This document shows positions 42,538-55,159 of a DNA stretch of 64,000 nt, piece after piece. This DNA comes from Lithodes maja. Taxonomy: Eukaryota > Arthropoda > Malacostraca > Decapoda > Lithodidae. The stretch covers positions 1 through 64,000 of the forward strand of contig JBAKBP010007459.1 in the NCBI GenBank assembly GCA_037953745.1, in the 5' to 3' direction. The first letter of the stretch is position 1. Every line of letters begins with the position of its first letter. The notes beneath the pieces are model-generated. The model saw only the letters and a list, made by a program, of their open reading frames with translations. It was not told where the DNA came from and did not search any database. The position numbers and the translations under genes are program-made.

Positions 42538-45500
42538 ATGAACAGCAATTGTATAACCAGCACTATGTCTAATGACTCATCATTTACGGGGGAGGATAAC
42601 ACGGTACAGCCTAGTGACCAGCAAGTACAACAGATATTTAGGGAGGGGAGTGTTATAAGTGGAGAGAGGGATGCCCGGGCATTTTTGCAGACACCTTTGA
42701 CCGAACAGCGGCTGCAGGCTATTGATTGTTACGGTCTTCGCTGTTTAGCCACGGTTTTGGGGCGGGACTGTCCTGACAGTTGGCCCAAGAAGAATTTGGT
42801 GGCATGTTTGTTGGGTGATGGCGATGGGGCGGTGGGTGGAGTGGGGTCTTGGGGGGTTCCCTCCAAGCCTCCATTCCACTCTACCCCTGAGCTGGGCCGT
42901 CAGCCAGCGAGTCTTAGCACGATGCAGCAGGAGGGTTCTCAATGGCAAGCTGGCTTACCCGTAAACACGTCTCGGTGTGGATCCCCCATTTTGTGCTCTC
43001 CCCCCCCAGGCCTGTCTCCTGAGATGTTATTTCAGCTAGAACTAGCTAAGCTTAAGTTGCAAGAGAGTCAACAGGCTAGTATAGAACGGATTAAGCTGCA
43101 GGAGACTCAGATACAACAGGCTAGTATAGAACGCATAGAGGTTGCTAGAATCCAAGCCAATCAGGATGCAACCAGGTACCAGGCTGAAATGGATGTCGAG
43201 AAGTCTAGAGTAGAGACCACGGGGCGTCATCTCGGTGGTGGGCACCGGGTTACAGACTCACTTTCGCATTTAATTAAGTTAGTACCCGCATTTGATGAGA
43301 CAGCAGTGACTGAGTTTTTTGCTCGTTTCGAAAAGAAGTGTCGTGAGTATGACTGGCCGGAGGTTAAATGGGCAGCATTAGTTTCATCACGTCTAGTGGG
43401 TAAGGGGTTGAAAGCCTACGATGCACTGTCACTGGACGAGAGTATCGTGTATGGACTGGTGAAGGAGGCTGTGCTCCGGGCCTACGAACTGCAACCCGAA
43501 ACTTATAGATTGAAGTTCCGTGGCGTGAATAAGAAGAGCGACGTCAGTTTTATGGAACACGCACAGGACTTAACAGATGCATGTAATAACTGGTTTCGGT
43601 CCGAGCACGCAGAGTCGGCTGAGGAAATTAAGCAACTTTTCTATCTGGAACAGTTTTACAAATGTACTGGAACCGATCTAACGCTGAACATTAAGGAAAA
43701 ATGTCCCAAGACAGTAGAGGAGGCTGCCAAGATGGCAGACCTCAGATTATCATTGATTCGTGGTTGCGGTGCCGCTCAGAGGGCTGAGTCAGGGCAGAAG
43801 GGGCGCTATACCCCACCCACCAGAGTTTTCGATAATAACAAATCCTATGACACACATAACCACACTAAAAGCATTGCACCTAATAACACCTACAAACACA
43901 AGCCTCTCCCGTTTACTAAAGGTCAGGCCCCTTCTTCGCCCGCACAAGGGAAGAAGCCCATTGGGGATGTGAAATGTTACAAATGTCAGAAGCTAGGCCA
44001 TTATTCACGTGAGTGCCCTAGTAACACTCCCGCTAAGCCGGTGTCATTGGTTCACAGTATCGGTGTGTCTCTGAAGGCTGCAGCAACTGCCCGGGGTAGG
44101 TTGTCAGCAGCTGAGGCACACGCGGTAAAAAAGCGTACGGAAGGCTCGACACCTGTCCGGGACACTTTCTGTAGCCATCGGGGGCACGGGTTTGTGAGCT
44201 GGGGGAGTGAACTACGGAGGGTTGACTTGCTGAGGGATACGGGGGCTTCGCAAACTTTGTTGAGGAACTTCACAGGGAAACCGATAAATGCGGCCAGAGT
44301 TGTTGTGGTGCAGGGTATAAATGCTACGAGGTCATACCCACTTGTGAGGTTGGAGTTGAGAGTGGGAGAGGTGTGCAGGGAGCTGGATGTAGGGATCGTT
44401 GAGTGTTTGCCAGTTGAGGGCGTCGACCTTCTTCTCGGCAACGACTTTGCGGTGCCCACTTCCGGGACTCCACCCTTAGTCGTTGCCGAGAGGGCGGCCG
44501 ACGTGAATGGTGAGAATCGGGAATGGGTTGGGAGGTGCCAACAGGATGAGATGGCCTGTGTGGTAACCCGATCTCGCTCTGCGGCTCCTGCACAGCCTAG
44601 CACTCAACCTCGGGGACAGTGGAGGAAGGATCAGGAGAAGGTTGCTAAGGGCAGGAAAAGGGACATTGATTCTGCTGCACTTCTCGGTGATTCGGTACTT
44701 GGACCTATAATAAACACGGGAGTTGACTCTGGCCCAGATATGGTGTGTAACAAGGCAGAGTTGGGTAAGACTTCGCGTGAGGCAAGAGCTGTAGCGAGAG
44801 CCACTAAGGCAGTAGAGCCTACTAGCCGGGATAATGTCTTATTACAAAACCATCTTGATGCGTTGACGCCCGGGGACATTAGTGAGCAGCAGCTGCAAGA
44901 CGCTAGCCTAGCTCGTTATAGCAATGGTGCCATAGAGTTGGAGGAAGATGGGGATGCGAAGCCGAGAGATTTCTTTAGGCTCAACAGGATATTGTACCGC
45001 AGATTTCTAGACCCCAAATCGAAGTGGGAGGGCGGTGCGAGGGTGGTAGACCAGGTGGTTGTTCCAAATAAGTATAGAGAGTCCTTATTGTGTCTGGCGC
45101 ATGATGTGCCGGTGGCGGGTCATTTGGGGGTAACAAAAACATTGGCGGCATTGGGCAGGTTTTTCTGGTGGCCTGGGGTCAAGGCTGATGTCTGTGCATG
45201 GGTGGCTGGGTGTGCGACCTGCCAGACAACGGGGAAGCCTAACCAGACAATCCCGAAGGCACCTTTGTTTCCCATACCTGTCACCGGGCCTCCGTTCAGC
45301 AAAGTTGTAGTAGATTTGGTTGGCCCTTTCCTGCCTACTAGTAGTGGCAATAAATTCCTGTTGACAATCATGGATGTGGCTACGAGATACCCGGACGCAT
45401 ACCCCATGAGAAACGGCTCGGCAAAGGCAGTTGTTAAAAACTTATTATTGTTCTGTTCCCGTTATGGATTTCCACGTGAGGTGCAGTCAGACCAGGGGAG

Positions 45501-47681
45501 CAATTTTACATCCAAATTGTTCAAGCAAACCCTTCAGTTGCACGGTATATGTTCTTTAGTGTCGTCAGCCTACCATCCCGAGAGTCAGGGAGTCTTGGAG
45601 CGGTGGCACTCGACCCTGAAGAGTATGCTACGCTGTTACTGTGCAGAACATGACACTGATTGGGATTTGGGTCTGCCGTATGTTCTGTTCGCTGCACGTG
45701 AAGTCCCAGGAGAGAGCCTGGGGTTCAGTCCAAATCAACTAGTCTTTGGCCATAATGTGAGAGGACCTTTAAGTATGGTGTAAGAGATCTGGGAGGGCGA
45801 AGAGAAGCCGGGGTCTGTACTTAAATATGTCCTTGAGAGCCGGGAGAGACTTATAGGTTGCATGGCAGCGGCAGGTAATAACTTGGTTAATGCACAGGCG
45901 GTCATGAAGCACCAGTATGACGCCAAGGTGAAGCTTCGGGAGTTTTCGGTGGGTCAGGAGGTAATGTTGCTTTTACCTTTGCCTGGACACCCCCTTTCTG
46001 CCAAGTTCATTGGGCCGTATGTGGTGGCTAAGAAACTGTCCGACCTTGATTATCTCGTTGCAACACCTGACCGTAGGAAAAAACATCAGTTATGTCATGT
46101 TAACCTCATGAAAGAGTATGTGAGACGCCCCTCAGAGCCTCTCACTGTCCCTGTGCTGGCCTGCAGCGGCCAGGGTGGAGAAGGAGGTGGGGACAGTCAT
46201 GCTGCTGAGGAGGATAGCTGGGACTGTGTCATTTCCGCGGAACAGTGGGCGGGGAATACTGAACAAGAGGCTAGGCAAGCTGTAAGTCACCTGCCTGAGC
46301 ACCAGGGTGCTGCTGTCCTAGGCCTGTTCAGGTCATACCCCTCTGTTTTCGCCGAACATCCAGGTCTCACTACTCAGGTAACGCACGACGTGGACGTCGG
46401 TGATAATGTGCCCTTCAAGTCAGTGCCCTACCGTGTGCCCCCGGTAAAGTTGCCAGCTTTACGGGAGGAGTTAAAGTACATGGTTGAGAGAGGGATGATC
46501 ACTGAAGGTTATGTGAAGTGGACATCACCCGTCACGTTGCAGCCAAAACCTGACGGCAAGGTGCGGTTCTGCATAGATTTTCGTAGGCTAAATGGCTTGA
46601 CCACTACCAACCCTTACCCTTTGCCTCGAGTTGACGACAGCGTGGACAAGATAGGGAATGCAAAGTACCTTACTAAAATTGATCTTGTAAAAGGCTACTG
46701 GCAAGTACCCCTGTCGGACCGAGCTAAGCAAGTTTGTGGTTCTGTGGTAGATGGCAAGACCTACCAATGCAACGTAATGCCTTATGGGCTTAAGAACGCA
46801 CCTGCCACGTTTCAGAACCTGATGAACGATATTTGTGACGAAATCCCTAACTGCACGGTCTACCTTGATGACGTGATAGTGTATGATGACGATTTTGAAA
46901 ATCACCTAAGGCACTTAGAGACCCTGTTTGGGAAGTTGCATGATGCTGGGCTGGTGGTGAACCTGAGGAAGTGCGAGTTTGTAAAGGCTACTGTGCAGTA
47001 TCTTGGCTTTGTGGTCGGGTTAGGCCGGGTGTGCCCCCCCCCCCCCTGAGCAAGATACAGGCTATCAATATGTTTCCCAGGCCCACCACTAAGCGCCAGG
47101 TCATGCGGTTCCTAGGTATGATAGGCTATTATAGGCGCTTCATCCGGGGATACTCTACTGTCTTAGCACCGTTAACTGATCTACTGTCGAAGTCAGTGAA
47201 GTTCTGTTGGGCTGCGGAGTGTCAGAGGGCTTTCGACCTAGTCAAGCACCTGCTGTGTACACATCCGATTTTGAGGGCCCCAGACTTCTCCAGGAGTTTT
47301 CAGCTGGCGACTGATGCCAGCGGTGTGGGTGCCGGGGCAGTGTTACTGCAGACTGATTCTGAGGGCTTGGAACACCCAGTGAGCTTCTTTTCTCGCAAGT
47401 TTAATTCGGCACAAAGGAATTACTCGACTATAGAGAAGGAGCTTCTGGCTATCGTTTTGTCGCTCAAACATTTCGAAGTTTATGTTCCAGCCTACGGCCC
47501 GGTACTGACGATTTATACGGACCATCATCCCTTGAAATTCCTAAATCAGTTTCACAATCGGAATATGCGGTTGACCAGGTGGTCCCTAATGCTCCAAGAG
47601 TATAATCTCAACATTCAGCATATTGCCGGGAGTGAGAACGTGATAGCAGATTGTCTATCAAGGGTTGATGATCCAAGATAG
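42538..47681 (+). pseudogene. Gag-protease-integrase-RT-RNase H polyprotein, two lesions
   Basis: ATG at 42538. Gag with a helical Gln/Arg-rich segment and a CCHC knuckle (CYKCQKLGHYSRECP, from residue 480). Protease LRDTGASQTL (about 565) and LLLGNDFAVP. Integrase: HHCC finger (HDVPVAGHLG, CATCQ), catalytic D (VVVDLVG), D (QSDQGSNF) and E (ESQGVLERW), then a C-terminal part with VGQEVMLLLPLPGHP. RT: KVRFCIDFRRLNG, IDLVKGYWQVP, YGLKNAPATF and YLDDVIVYDDD (from 46861). RNase H: LATDASGVGAG, STIEKELLAI, TDHHPLKF and ADCLSRVD. An in-frame TAA at 45781-45783 lies after the integrase core, and a C13 run (47034-47046) shifts the frame after RT. All catalytic residues are present. Confidence 0.9.
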
Positions 47682-47959
47682 TCGTGCACGGTGTGTGGGT
47701 TGAGCAGGAGTAAAATTAGGCTATCATTACGCCGTCCAAAAAGATTATAAAACAATAAAATAAACGAGAAAACTCTTTTTTTTTTTTTAGTTTTGTAAGT
47801 CTTTATTGTTGTAGCATGATGCATGAGATATTGTGTTTTATGTATAATTCACACTTCAGTTGTTGTGCACCTTTTGCAATTAGTGGCAGCTAAGGGTAGC
47901 AGGTCGGTTGGTTGCCAGTCAGATTTTGATAATGCTTCTAAGGTCGATTATCTAAAATC

Positions 47960-47969
47960 TTGGGGGGGC
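47960..47969 (+). other. Polypurine tract of Gypsy element 2
   Basis: TTGGGGGGGC just before the LTR; preceded by TAAAATC as in element 1. Confidence 0.6.
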
Positions 47970-49778
47970 TGTGACGCACCCCAGTGCTCTGCAACGCAAC
48001 CTGATTGTACTCCTTGGTACTCGACTGTACCGCCCGTGATCTGGCTACCGTCAGCCGCAATGTATATTGAGTGTGACAACTTATAACTATGTTCTTTGTA
48101 TCTCTGCATAGGTCTCGTCATGTGCTAACCAGTGGTGGGTTTTGTTTTAAGCCATGTCGAGACCTTCCATTTAATATGTAGTATCAATAGAGAAGTTGAT
48201 AGATAAGACAATGGGAGTTCAGAGAGAGAGAGTGAGTTGGGCTTCAGAGCAAGAGGGTAGCAACGCGCCATGCTGCCGGCCGGGTGGTTGCCAGACGTAT
48301 GGACTGGTTGGCAGCCTTGCGCTTATAGCTAGGCGCGACAGGGTTGGTAGTCCATTGTTGCCTGCCTACGCTGCTTGGGCTGGGCCCATGTTGTCGTACA
48401 GCACATTGCCTGGAGGCTGGCTGCGTGTTCCATGACCAGGTTGCCTAGAACCTTTGAGATTCTAACATCCCTTGCCCTCTCTCCCAACTTCTCACGGTTG
48501 CACTCTTTCTCTCTGACGACATTACTCTCATTTCATTCTTCTCTCTATTTAAATGCATAACCTTCCCTTGAGGTCCTAAAGGAGTTTCAGCACTCACCTC
48601 TCGTATTACTCTTAGGACAAGCATATATTTACATGTATTAGATTTAAGGGGTTAATGTGAACAGCGATCTTCTTGATGAGGATAGTTGGTGAACGTTCTA
48701 CATGTTCACGAGTTATATGCCCCGCTCATCATCCCATTTGTGACTAGACTGGTGCCATGTGTAAGAGCCCGACCATGCCCAGGAGTTGTCTGTAGAGGGA
48801 CGAGGACTTAGCCTTGATTTGCATACCGAGCCAGGAGCGAGTGTAGCACCCGAGACTACAGCTCGCTCGTAGTGCCGGTATAGTAGAGTAACGTAATTTA
48901 TCTGTCCTTGTGTTCTCTACAGTCTTTTCCTGGGTTCTCGCTTTCGGTGCTGGGACTCGTTGTTCCTGTGACTTGGCCTGCTAGCTAGAACACATGGGGA
49001 TGATGAGTGGGATATATCTTTATTTTACTATGCATTGCAGCTCTCTTTAAGTATATGTATGTAACACTTTACAATACACATTACTCACACACAAGACAAC
49101 ACTATTAATACTTTCATGAATCAATTAACTGCACTGTCGTTTTGCTGCTGTGTCCGGAGTTCTGTTGCGTAGGGCGCATACGGACTTGGAGGGGAGACAG
49201 AGTGAGAGAAGCGAAGTAGCCTATGCGGTAGTAGGCTACCGGCGCAGTACTGTTGCCTGCAACCTTTTAGTTATTCCAAGTATAGATTCATTATTATAAT
49301 AAGTGACTACTATTTATGTTCCTCCCATGTGTATTATTAGGTATCTACTGGATCATGAACATCTTGTATGCTACATGCTAGTGCATGTTAGTAGGGGACA
49401 GTTAGTGTAGTGCACGCGCTTTCAAGTAGGCGTGTACATTTGTCATTTAGCATTTCACTGTCATACCTTTAGCCTGCTTCTATTCTACATTATTAGAGGC
49501 TTAATATTAACGTAGTTTCTTGAGTATTGCATTTCTTTAGTAATAACGTAACCTATAAATGTCTGAGGGAGTTTAGCCTCATAGCCTACCCCTGTTGTAC
49601 ACTTTCGCCGAGTTAAGGTACCTCGTTACCGTAGACGATAACTCTGTAGGGCGTTGGTGCTTTTGTTGTCTGGAGCATATAGTATTTGGGACTGGAATCG
49701 AGCGTGTCGTTGTCACTTAAGCCATTTCTGTCCTACGATCAAGAATCCCGAATATGTATTGCCGATCCAGCCGTAACA
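47970..49778 (+). repeat. 3' LTR of Gypsy element 2
   Basis: 1809 bp, TGTGACGCACC to CCGTAACA. Ends and length resemble the element 1 LTR but the interior differs, so they are related families. A TATTTAA near 48546 is a weak TATA candidate. Confidence 0.85.
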
Positions 49779-51453
49779 ATATTCATAACCAATATTTGCA
49801 AGGGTTAATTAGGGAAGTACCTGTGAAACGTAGGCGCACAAAGGTAGAGGCCAATGCTAAGCCTCACATATACAACTATTTTGTGAAAGTGAACAATGTA
49901 GATGTTCGTGTATGTCGCAAAGCCTTTATGGCCATACATGGCATAAAAAAAAAGAAACTTCTTGTACTCATGAAGAAAAGATTGGCGAACCCAGCAGGTA
50001 CCCCCAGTCGTGATAAGCGTGGCCGCCACGCTTCAGGTAGAGCTATCACTGGTCCCCCACTTGAGCATGTGTGGGAGCACATAGAGTCTCTCAACACGAC
50101 TGCTAGCCACTACACGCGTGCCCATGCCCCACACCGCAGGTACCTTGAGCATGGCCTGAAGATTATTGACTTGCATGGCCATTACCTGACATGTCTAGCG
50201 GAGGTTTACCCGGGTGAGAAGGCAGTTAGTCCCCAGTTCTACCATCATGTTTTTACAAAGCACTACAACATCGTCTTCAAGCCGCCCGCAACAGACCTCT
50301 GCAACACCTGCCAACTAATGGAGAACAAAACTACCACCTCAAAATGAAGCACAAAGACTATAAAGAAATGGAGCAACAGCTTGCGGAACATAAGAGCGCG
50401 GCCAGAGTACCTCAGGACCTGTTGTCTGAATGTGAGAAGACCAGCCGTCTCATCCCAGATGACCAAAACCTACGCTGTGTTGCCATAGACCTACAGCAGA
50501 CCTTGCCTTGTCCACGTATTAGGACTGGTCTAGCTTATTACAAACGGAAGCTGTGGGTCTACAATTTCTGCATATATGACATGAACAAGGGAGTTGGTAA
50601 TATGTTTGCCTGGGAGGAGCATACTGCCAAGAGAGGGTCTGATGAGATAGGTAGCTGCATTATGAAATGGGTTGATAGAGAATTTGATGCAGGGAGACCC
50701 TTCAGGAGGCTCAGGGTCTTTGCAGATAACTGCGCGGGGCAGAATAAAAACATACATATCATGCTAATGGCCCTTCGCATGCTACACTCCATGCGCATCG
50801 AGAGGATGGAGATAGTGTTTATGGTGCCAGGCCATTCATTCCTCCCATGCGACCATGCCTTCGGCCACATTGAGAAGAGGGTGCGATCGAAGCTTGCTAT
50901 CTACAACGTGTACGAGTACCTGAAAATCATCAAAACCGCAGTGAAGCACGAGAATGTAGTTACCCACATGCAGAAGGAAGATTTCTTCAGCATTCGTTCC
51001 CTAAAGGATTATGTCACCATCCATAAAACTACTGGATTTTCAAAGGCCAGGCAACTGCTTGTGGATTCCAGCTACCCTGAAGGCTACATACTCAAGAACA
51101 CCTACCTGTATGACATGGAGATACCTGACTTGGACAAGAGGATCCGACTGATGCCTGGCAAGCAGCCCTACAGTGACATCTTTGACTTATCAACTGCCGA
51201 CCTTCCCATCAAGTACCACAACGGTGTCAAGCTAAAGGCCGCTAAAATCAAGGATCTCCGTGTACTGTGGAGTTACCTGGATGTGAGAGGTCGAGCATGG
51301 CTGGATAAGGTATTCATGAATCAGGGGCAGGCTCCAGAGGAGGACACACTCGTCATGGAAGTGGATGATCCGGACGACCCGGATCCAGATGACAAGGCTT
51401 GGGAGTACGCGCCTGCGGAGCGTTTGCCGGACGCTCTCAGGGACGAAGATTAA
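49779..51453 (+). pseudogene. DUF7869-like protein, N-terminally cut and frameshifted
   Basis: The coding sequence enters from the element 2 LTR at 49779 and runs to 50347, then continues in another frame from 50344 to 51453 after a one-base shift. Features: VNNVDVRVCRKAF, HYTRAH, CNTCQL, then VAIDLQQTLPCP, FADNCAGQNKNI and PGHSFLPCDHAFGHIEK. Asp residues in IDLQ, ADNCAGQN and CDHAFG are conserved in this family, which is widespread in animals and probably of mobile-element origin with an RNase H-like fold. The tail is very acidic (DDPDDPDPDD). Element 2 apparently inserted into it and removed the start. Exact function is unknown. Confidence 0.7.
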
Positions 51454-51511
51454 CTCTCTCTCCTCTCTCTTTCTTTCTTTCTATGTTTCTCTCTTTATTC
51501 TCTCTTACAAT

Positions 51512-51517
51512 AATAAA
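51512..51517 (+). terminator. Poly(A) signal AATAAA
   Basis: AATAAA 59 bp after the stop of the DUF7869-like frame, after a CT-rich stretch. It fits as that gene's cleavage signal. Confidence 0.5.
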
Positions 51518-52029
51518 GGCTAAACATAATGAACTCTTCTCTTGTTTGACATCCTGTTAATCTCTATGGATTACACCTTGTCCTGGATTATTACATGACT
51601 CAACCTGACTATATCAAACCTCATTCAACCTACAATGTAAGTTGTGCACGCTGTTATTCTATTAACATTGTTTTATTATGTTTAAACCACAAAAGTACGT
51701 TCACTTACCCATAACCTTGTACTTACCTGTAAATTATTAACTACTTACCTGCCTTACCTGGAGTATGGAAATTGGAGGCTTGTGGGTGGGAATGATGGAG
51801 AATTACGTACACTACCCAATATCAGTGCATTATTATCTTTAAAGGAAAAAATCGTGGTCAAAGTGCTGTTAATGTTAGATTTTGGCCATTTCGGCCATTC
51901 AAAAAAAAGAGGATAATTTTGGTTTGGGTGTTTTTACTAAAAATATAGACCTGGAACCCTCTATTTTTACATGCTGGGATGAAAGAGTAGTGCTTCAGCT
52001 ACCTTCAGTAAAAATATGAAGAGGGCACC
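51518..52029. other. Unassigned intergenic sequence
   Basis: AT-rich; nothing recognised. Confidence 0.5.
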
Positions 52030-53118
52030 TTACCGGGTTAAAGAGTTACACATATTTTGAACATTGCCAAACTTTGACCTTGATTTTCTCAGAAGTAAGA
52101 ATATGTCGTTTGGTCCCCTTATGATTCGGAGGGCATTGTATAGCTGACCAAAGAGTGACACATTGTTCTGAAGCACTTTGATTTTCTTCCCCTGCTTAGA
52201 TGTTACCTTGCGGTGATGCTTCCTGAAGATCACAAGAGAATTCCTGTGGATTGGGTCATGGATGGAGTGGCTGCACACATCAAGCACATTTTTGACGAAT
52301 TCCTGGTACTGTTTCTTGCCTGTATCCTCCAAGGTGTGCACTGCGACTACCGCGGTTTCGTCTGCGCAGGTTCGATTGTCAAGAGTTACTAAATCTGGGA
52401 AATCATCCAAGAAGGGATTGTCCATTCCTCTGATGGTTTCGGAGAGGCTGGTAACCTGTCTCTGTAAGGACTTCTGTGTCGAGAGAGCCTGCTCGTGGTG
52501 CTGGAAGTTCTTGGGTATCTGTGGATCATCATCAGGAAGGTATTCTTCCTCAAACTGCTTCTGCAGTCTGGCAGTCTCTGGGCCAGAGAGCATCCATCGT
52601 CGAAAAGCAACCGGGTTTTGTGTGAGCCCAACAGCACCTCCCGATCCTTTCACAATCTTGTTCTCCTGCTCATGAACCTGATCAAATGGGATGGCAGAGA
52701 ACTTGTTGGTGGTCTTGGAAAGGACCCAGTGGGATCACCTTTCAAACTCATCATTGATAGTGTCAGGCAAGGACTTCATGTCCATGATGTGGATAGGCAT
52801 CCACCGTGAGTAGTTAACATGATCCAAGGCAAAAAAGAGCGGCGGCGTGAGTTCCTCCAAGACCTCCACATACAGAGGGAAATTTTTCTCTCTGTGAGCC
52901 CTGACGAAAATGAGAATTAGGGTTTCATATCTCATGATCAGGTCCCAGTACATGAAAGTAGGACTCTTCTTCTGCATGTCGTTTCTCCAGGCCATGGCAG
53001 ATGCATTGTCTTTGGGGCCCTCGCTGAGCATGAAAGCCTCCTTCTGGAGAATATGCAGGGTCAAGAGAGTGACTTGGTGGGCATGCCTGGTTCGAGTTAG
53101 GTGTGCTGCCTATTACTG
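52030..53118 (-). pseudogene. Uncharacterised protein, C-terminal block, one nonsense codon
   Basis: One frame from about 53118 to 52030, broken by TGA at 52735-52737 with no frame change: DEFER, stop, then SHWVLSKTTNKFSAIP in phase. Recognisable segments are YWDLIMRYETL, FVRAHREKNF, DHVNYSRWMP, VKGSGGAVGLTQNP and FRRWMLSGPE. These recur in uncharacterised proteins of aquatic invertebrates; I know no function. A stretch upstream (RTRHAHQVTLLTL) follows an AG that could be a splice acceptor. The YW...YSRWMP stretch is homologous to one in the block at 55610-56356. Confidence 0.6.
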
Positions 53119-54612
53119 AACGATTACTGAACACAAATTACCACTAGTCATCATACACAATACAATTACTACACATTAAATATAATGTAATTTAGTCCTG
53201 TTGTTGTTGGGGTTCCCCAGCATTGGGGAATCCACAACAACTATAGAATAGGATTTCATATCAATTTAATGCCTATAATATTATAGACTTTGTAAACATG
53301 GGGATATGATACAAAACAAAAACAAAAATAGGAAAATCGCTCTTTTTCATATTTGTCGGCCATCTTTTTCATTTTACACACAATAAAAATTGAATCTCCG
53401 GAGGGCTCCTAGGCTAACATTTATCGATATGCCCTAAGGGTTCCTCATGCCAAATTTGGTGCTTTTATCCGCCATGTAACCGTAATAATTAAATATAGCC
53501 CTAAGCCACCTCACTAATAGTTTAAAGGACGGCACCGTTAACCCTATTCGAGGCAAGGGCCTGGATATTACCGTATTAACGACCCTATGGCCATAGTACA
53601 ATAATTAGATTAGTATAATTAATCACTTTGATATCCAACGATTTATGACGGCGTCGCTGGGCTGACTGATGTACGATAACATATCTCACAACACAAGTTT
53701 CCCTCTCTCCACACAAATATATAAGCTAACCGAAAAGTTGGCTTTAATTAGGGTTTAATTAGGGTTAATTAATGGTTTTTAGGTGTAATTCTTGTCTTTC
53801 CTACTATTAACCTATAAAACTTACCATAAAGATATATATTAATAATGCATCGCCTATCCTTCCTCTTTGCGCTTAATAGAGAGTAGTATTGTCTACGTTA
53901 CTTGCAACCAGAGTAATGATGATCAGCAAAAGTACGTACTATATCTACTTAGCCTAATTATTTGTTATACCATAGTAGTATTATGGCTACTACAAGATCA
54001 TTTTGTGTAATTGATATGATTGTTCTCAGAGAGTTACCTATTAATTTAGCTTGGGAATCCTGGTGAAAATATAAAGCATAAGGTACATTTAGCCTTCATT
54101 AGTGACGCGATGTGCCGCGATCACTTCTTACGTCCATCACTGTTGACGTCTGAACTGAAACTGACAGTGACAGATTTGGAGAGCATGAGCGAGTCTGGAG
54201 TGACTCTGGACCTCCGAATAATCTACAACCCAGGGTTACCAAATCAAGAGGCTAAATACCACTAGATCCGTTCTCAAAATTCGCTAGAAGGCAGACAGAT
54301 TGTAAATAAATGACCAAAATCACTATGAATAAGTCCACAATATCTAGAATATTCTTCTAAAATGCCTGAAATATCTAGAATTTCGGCTGAAAATATGTTG
54401 TTAGATGTTAAATCTTGCTGCTAGATCCAAATACATACCTCTACATCTAGCGGGAAAGGAGCTAGATTGGCAACACTCTGTTTATCCTGCGGCGAGGATG
54501 TCACAGAGCCTGTCAACAAATATTTTATTTTTTTATTTCTACAAAAATTCATTACGAGTTATCGATATTGAATCGCATAGTGTCTGTCTAGATTAAATAA
54601 GCATCCAGTCTA
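53119..54612. other. Unassigned AT-rich region
   Basis: No gene recognised. It contains a strong imperfect inverted repeat at 53200-53241. Confidence 0.5.
53200..53241. repeat. 42-bp imperfect hairpin
   Basis: Arms GTTGTTG / CAACAAC and TTCCCCA / TGGGGAA around a short loop, with one bulge. It could be a small foldback; no function claimed. Confidence 0.5.
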
Positions 54613-54621
54613 CAATATGTT

Positions 54622-55150
54622 GTTGTTGTTGTTGTTGTTGTTGTTCCCCAAGCTGCCTGGCCGAACAGCCCCAAGGCCCCGAGCAAGGCCAAGGCCATAA
54701 CCGAGCACCCCCACAGAACCCTCCCTGCTGACCACAATAAAGCCTGGGTGACCGAAGCCACTCCATGGCGGGGAGCTGAGGAGGGAGCGGAAACGCCCGG
54801 GAAACCAAAGCCACACCCTGGGCCCTGTGCCCCTCAGCAATTATCAAGAGAAAGTTGAGGGGCAAAGGAAAAATGTGACGCTTTGGCTTCCAATCTTGGT
54901 AGATTGGGAGGTCAATCCACGGAAGAGACGCCGTCACTCGAGATCTAGAAAATATATAAGTAAAAGGAACAGTCAGAGTAAGCTATGGGTATGGCAGAGA
55001 TTGCTCAGTTCTCACTCTGATAGACCAGCCCATCACCACATGACTAGAACCCAATCCTCTCAGCATCAGCTAGGAAAGGCCCTAGAAAGCCACCTTTGGC
55101 GGGGGGGATAGCTCCCCTATTTCAACCCCTTTCGGGGCTGGGCACCCGCC
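54622..55150 (-). mobile_element. (AAC)n-tailed short retroposon, copy 2, with 9-bp target duplication
   Basis: Same family as 19501-20024 on the other strand. Flanked by CAATATGTT at 54613-54621 and 55151-55159. The (TTG)n block at 54622-54643 (plus-strand reading) is the tail; the 5' end is at 55150 with GGGCGGGTGCCCA. The 5' hairpin has AGCCCC/GGGGTT around GAAA, differing from copy 1 but still pairing. Confidence 0.88.
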
Positions 55151-55159
55151 CAATATGTT

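Larger units (their letters stand above)
41672..49778 (+). mobile_element. Gypsy element 2, Gmr1-like domain order, 5' LTR truncated
   Basis: Carries a partial 5' LTR, primer-binding site, gag-pol, purine tract and complete 3' LTR. Integrase precedes RT, the order known for Gmr1-like Ty3/Gypsy elements. Only one stop and one homopolymer frameshift interrupt about 1710 codons. The first 1186 bp of its 5' LTR are missing at the junction with element 1. Confidence 0.87.

Noticed and set aside
45781..45783. TAA as a programmed readthrough site
   Set aside because: It lies after the integrase core and not at a gag/pol border; a simple nonsense mutation is more likely.
48196..48435. 79-codon frame in the Gypsy 3' LTR
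   Set aside because: No homology visible and it lies within an LTR; chance frame.
50344..50347. ATGA overlap as translational coupling between two genes
   Set aside because: The two frames are parts of one protein family member in an animal genome; a one-base frameshift explains the overlap.
53200..53241. Possible microRNA hairpin
   Set aside because: The stem is low in complexity, has no extended lower stem, and nothing shows processing.
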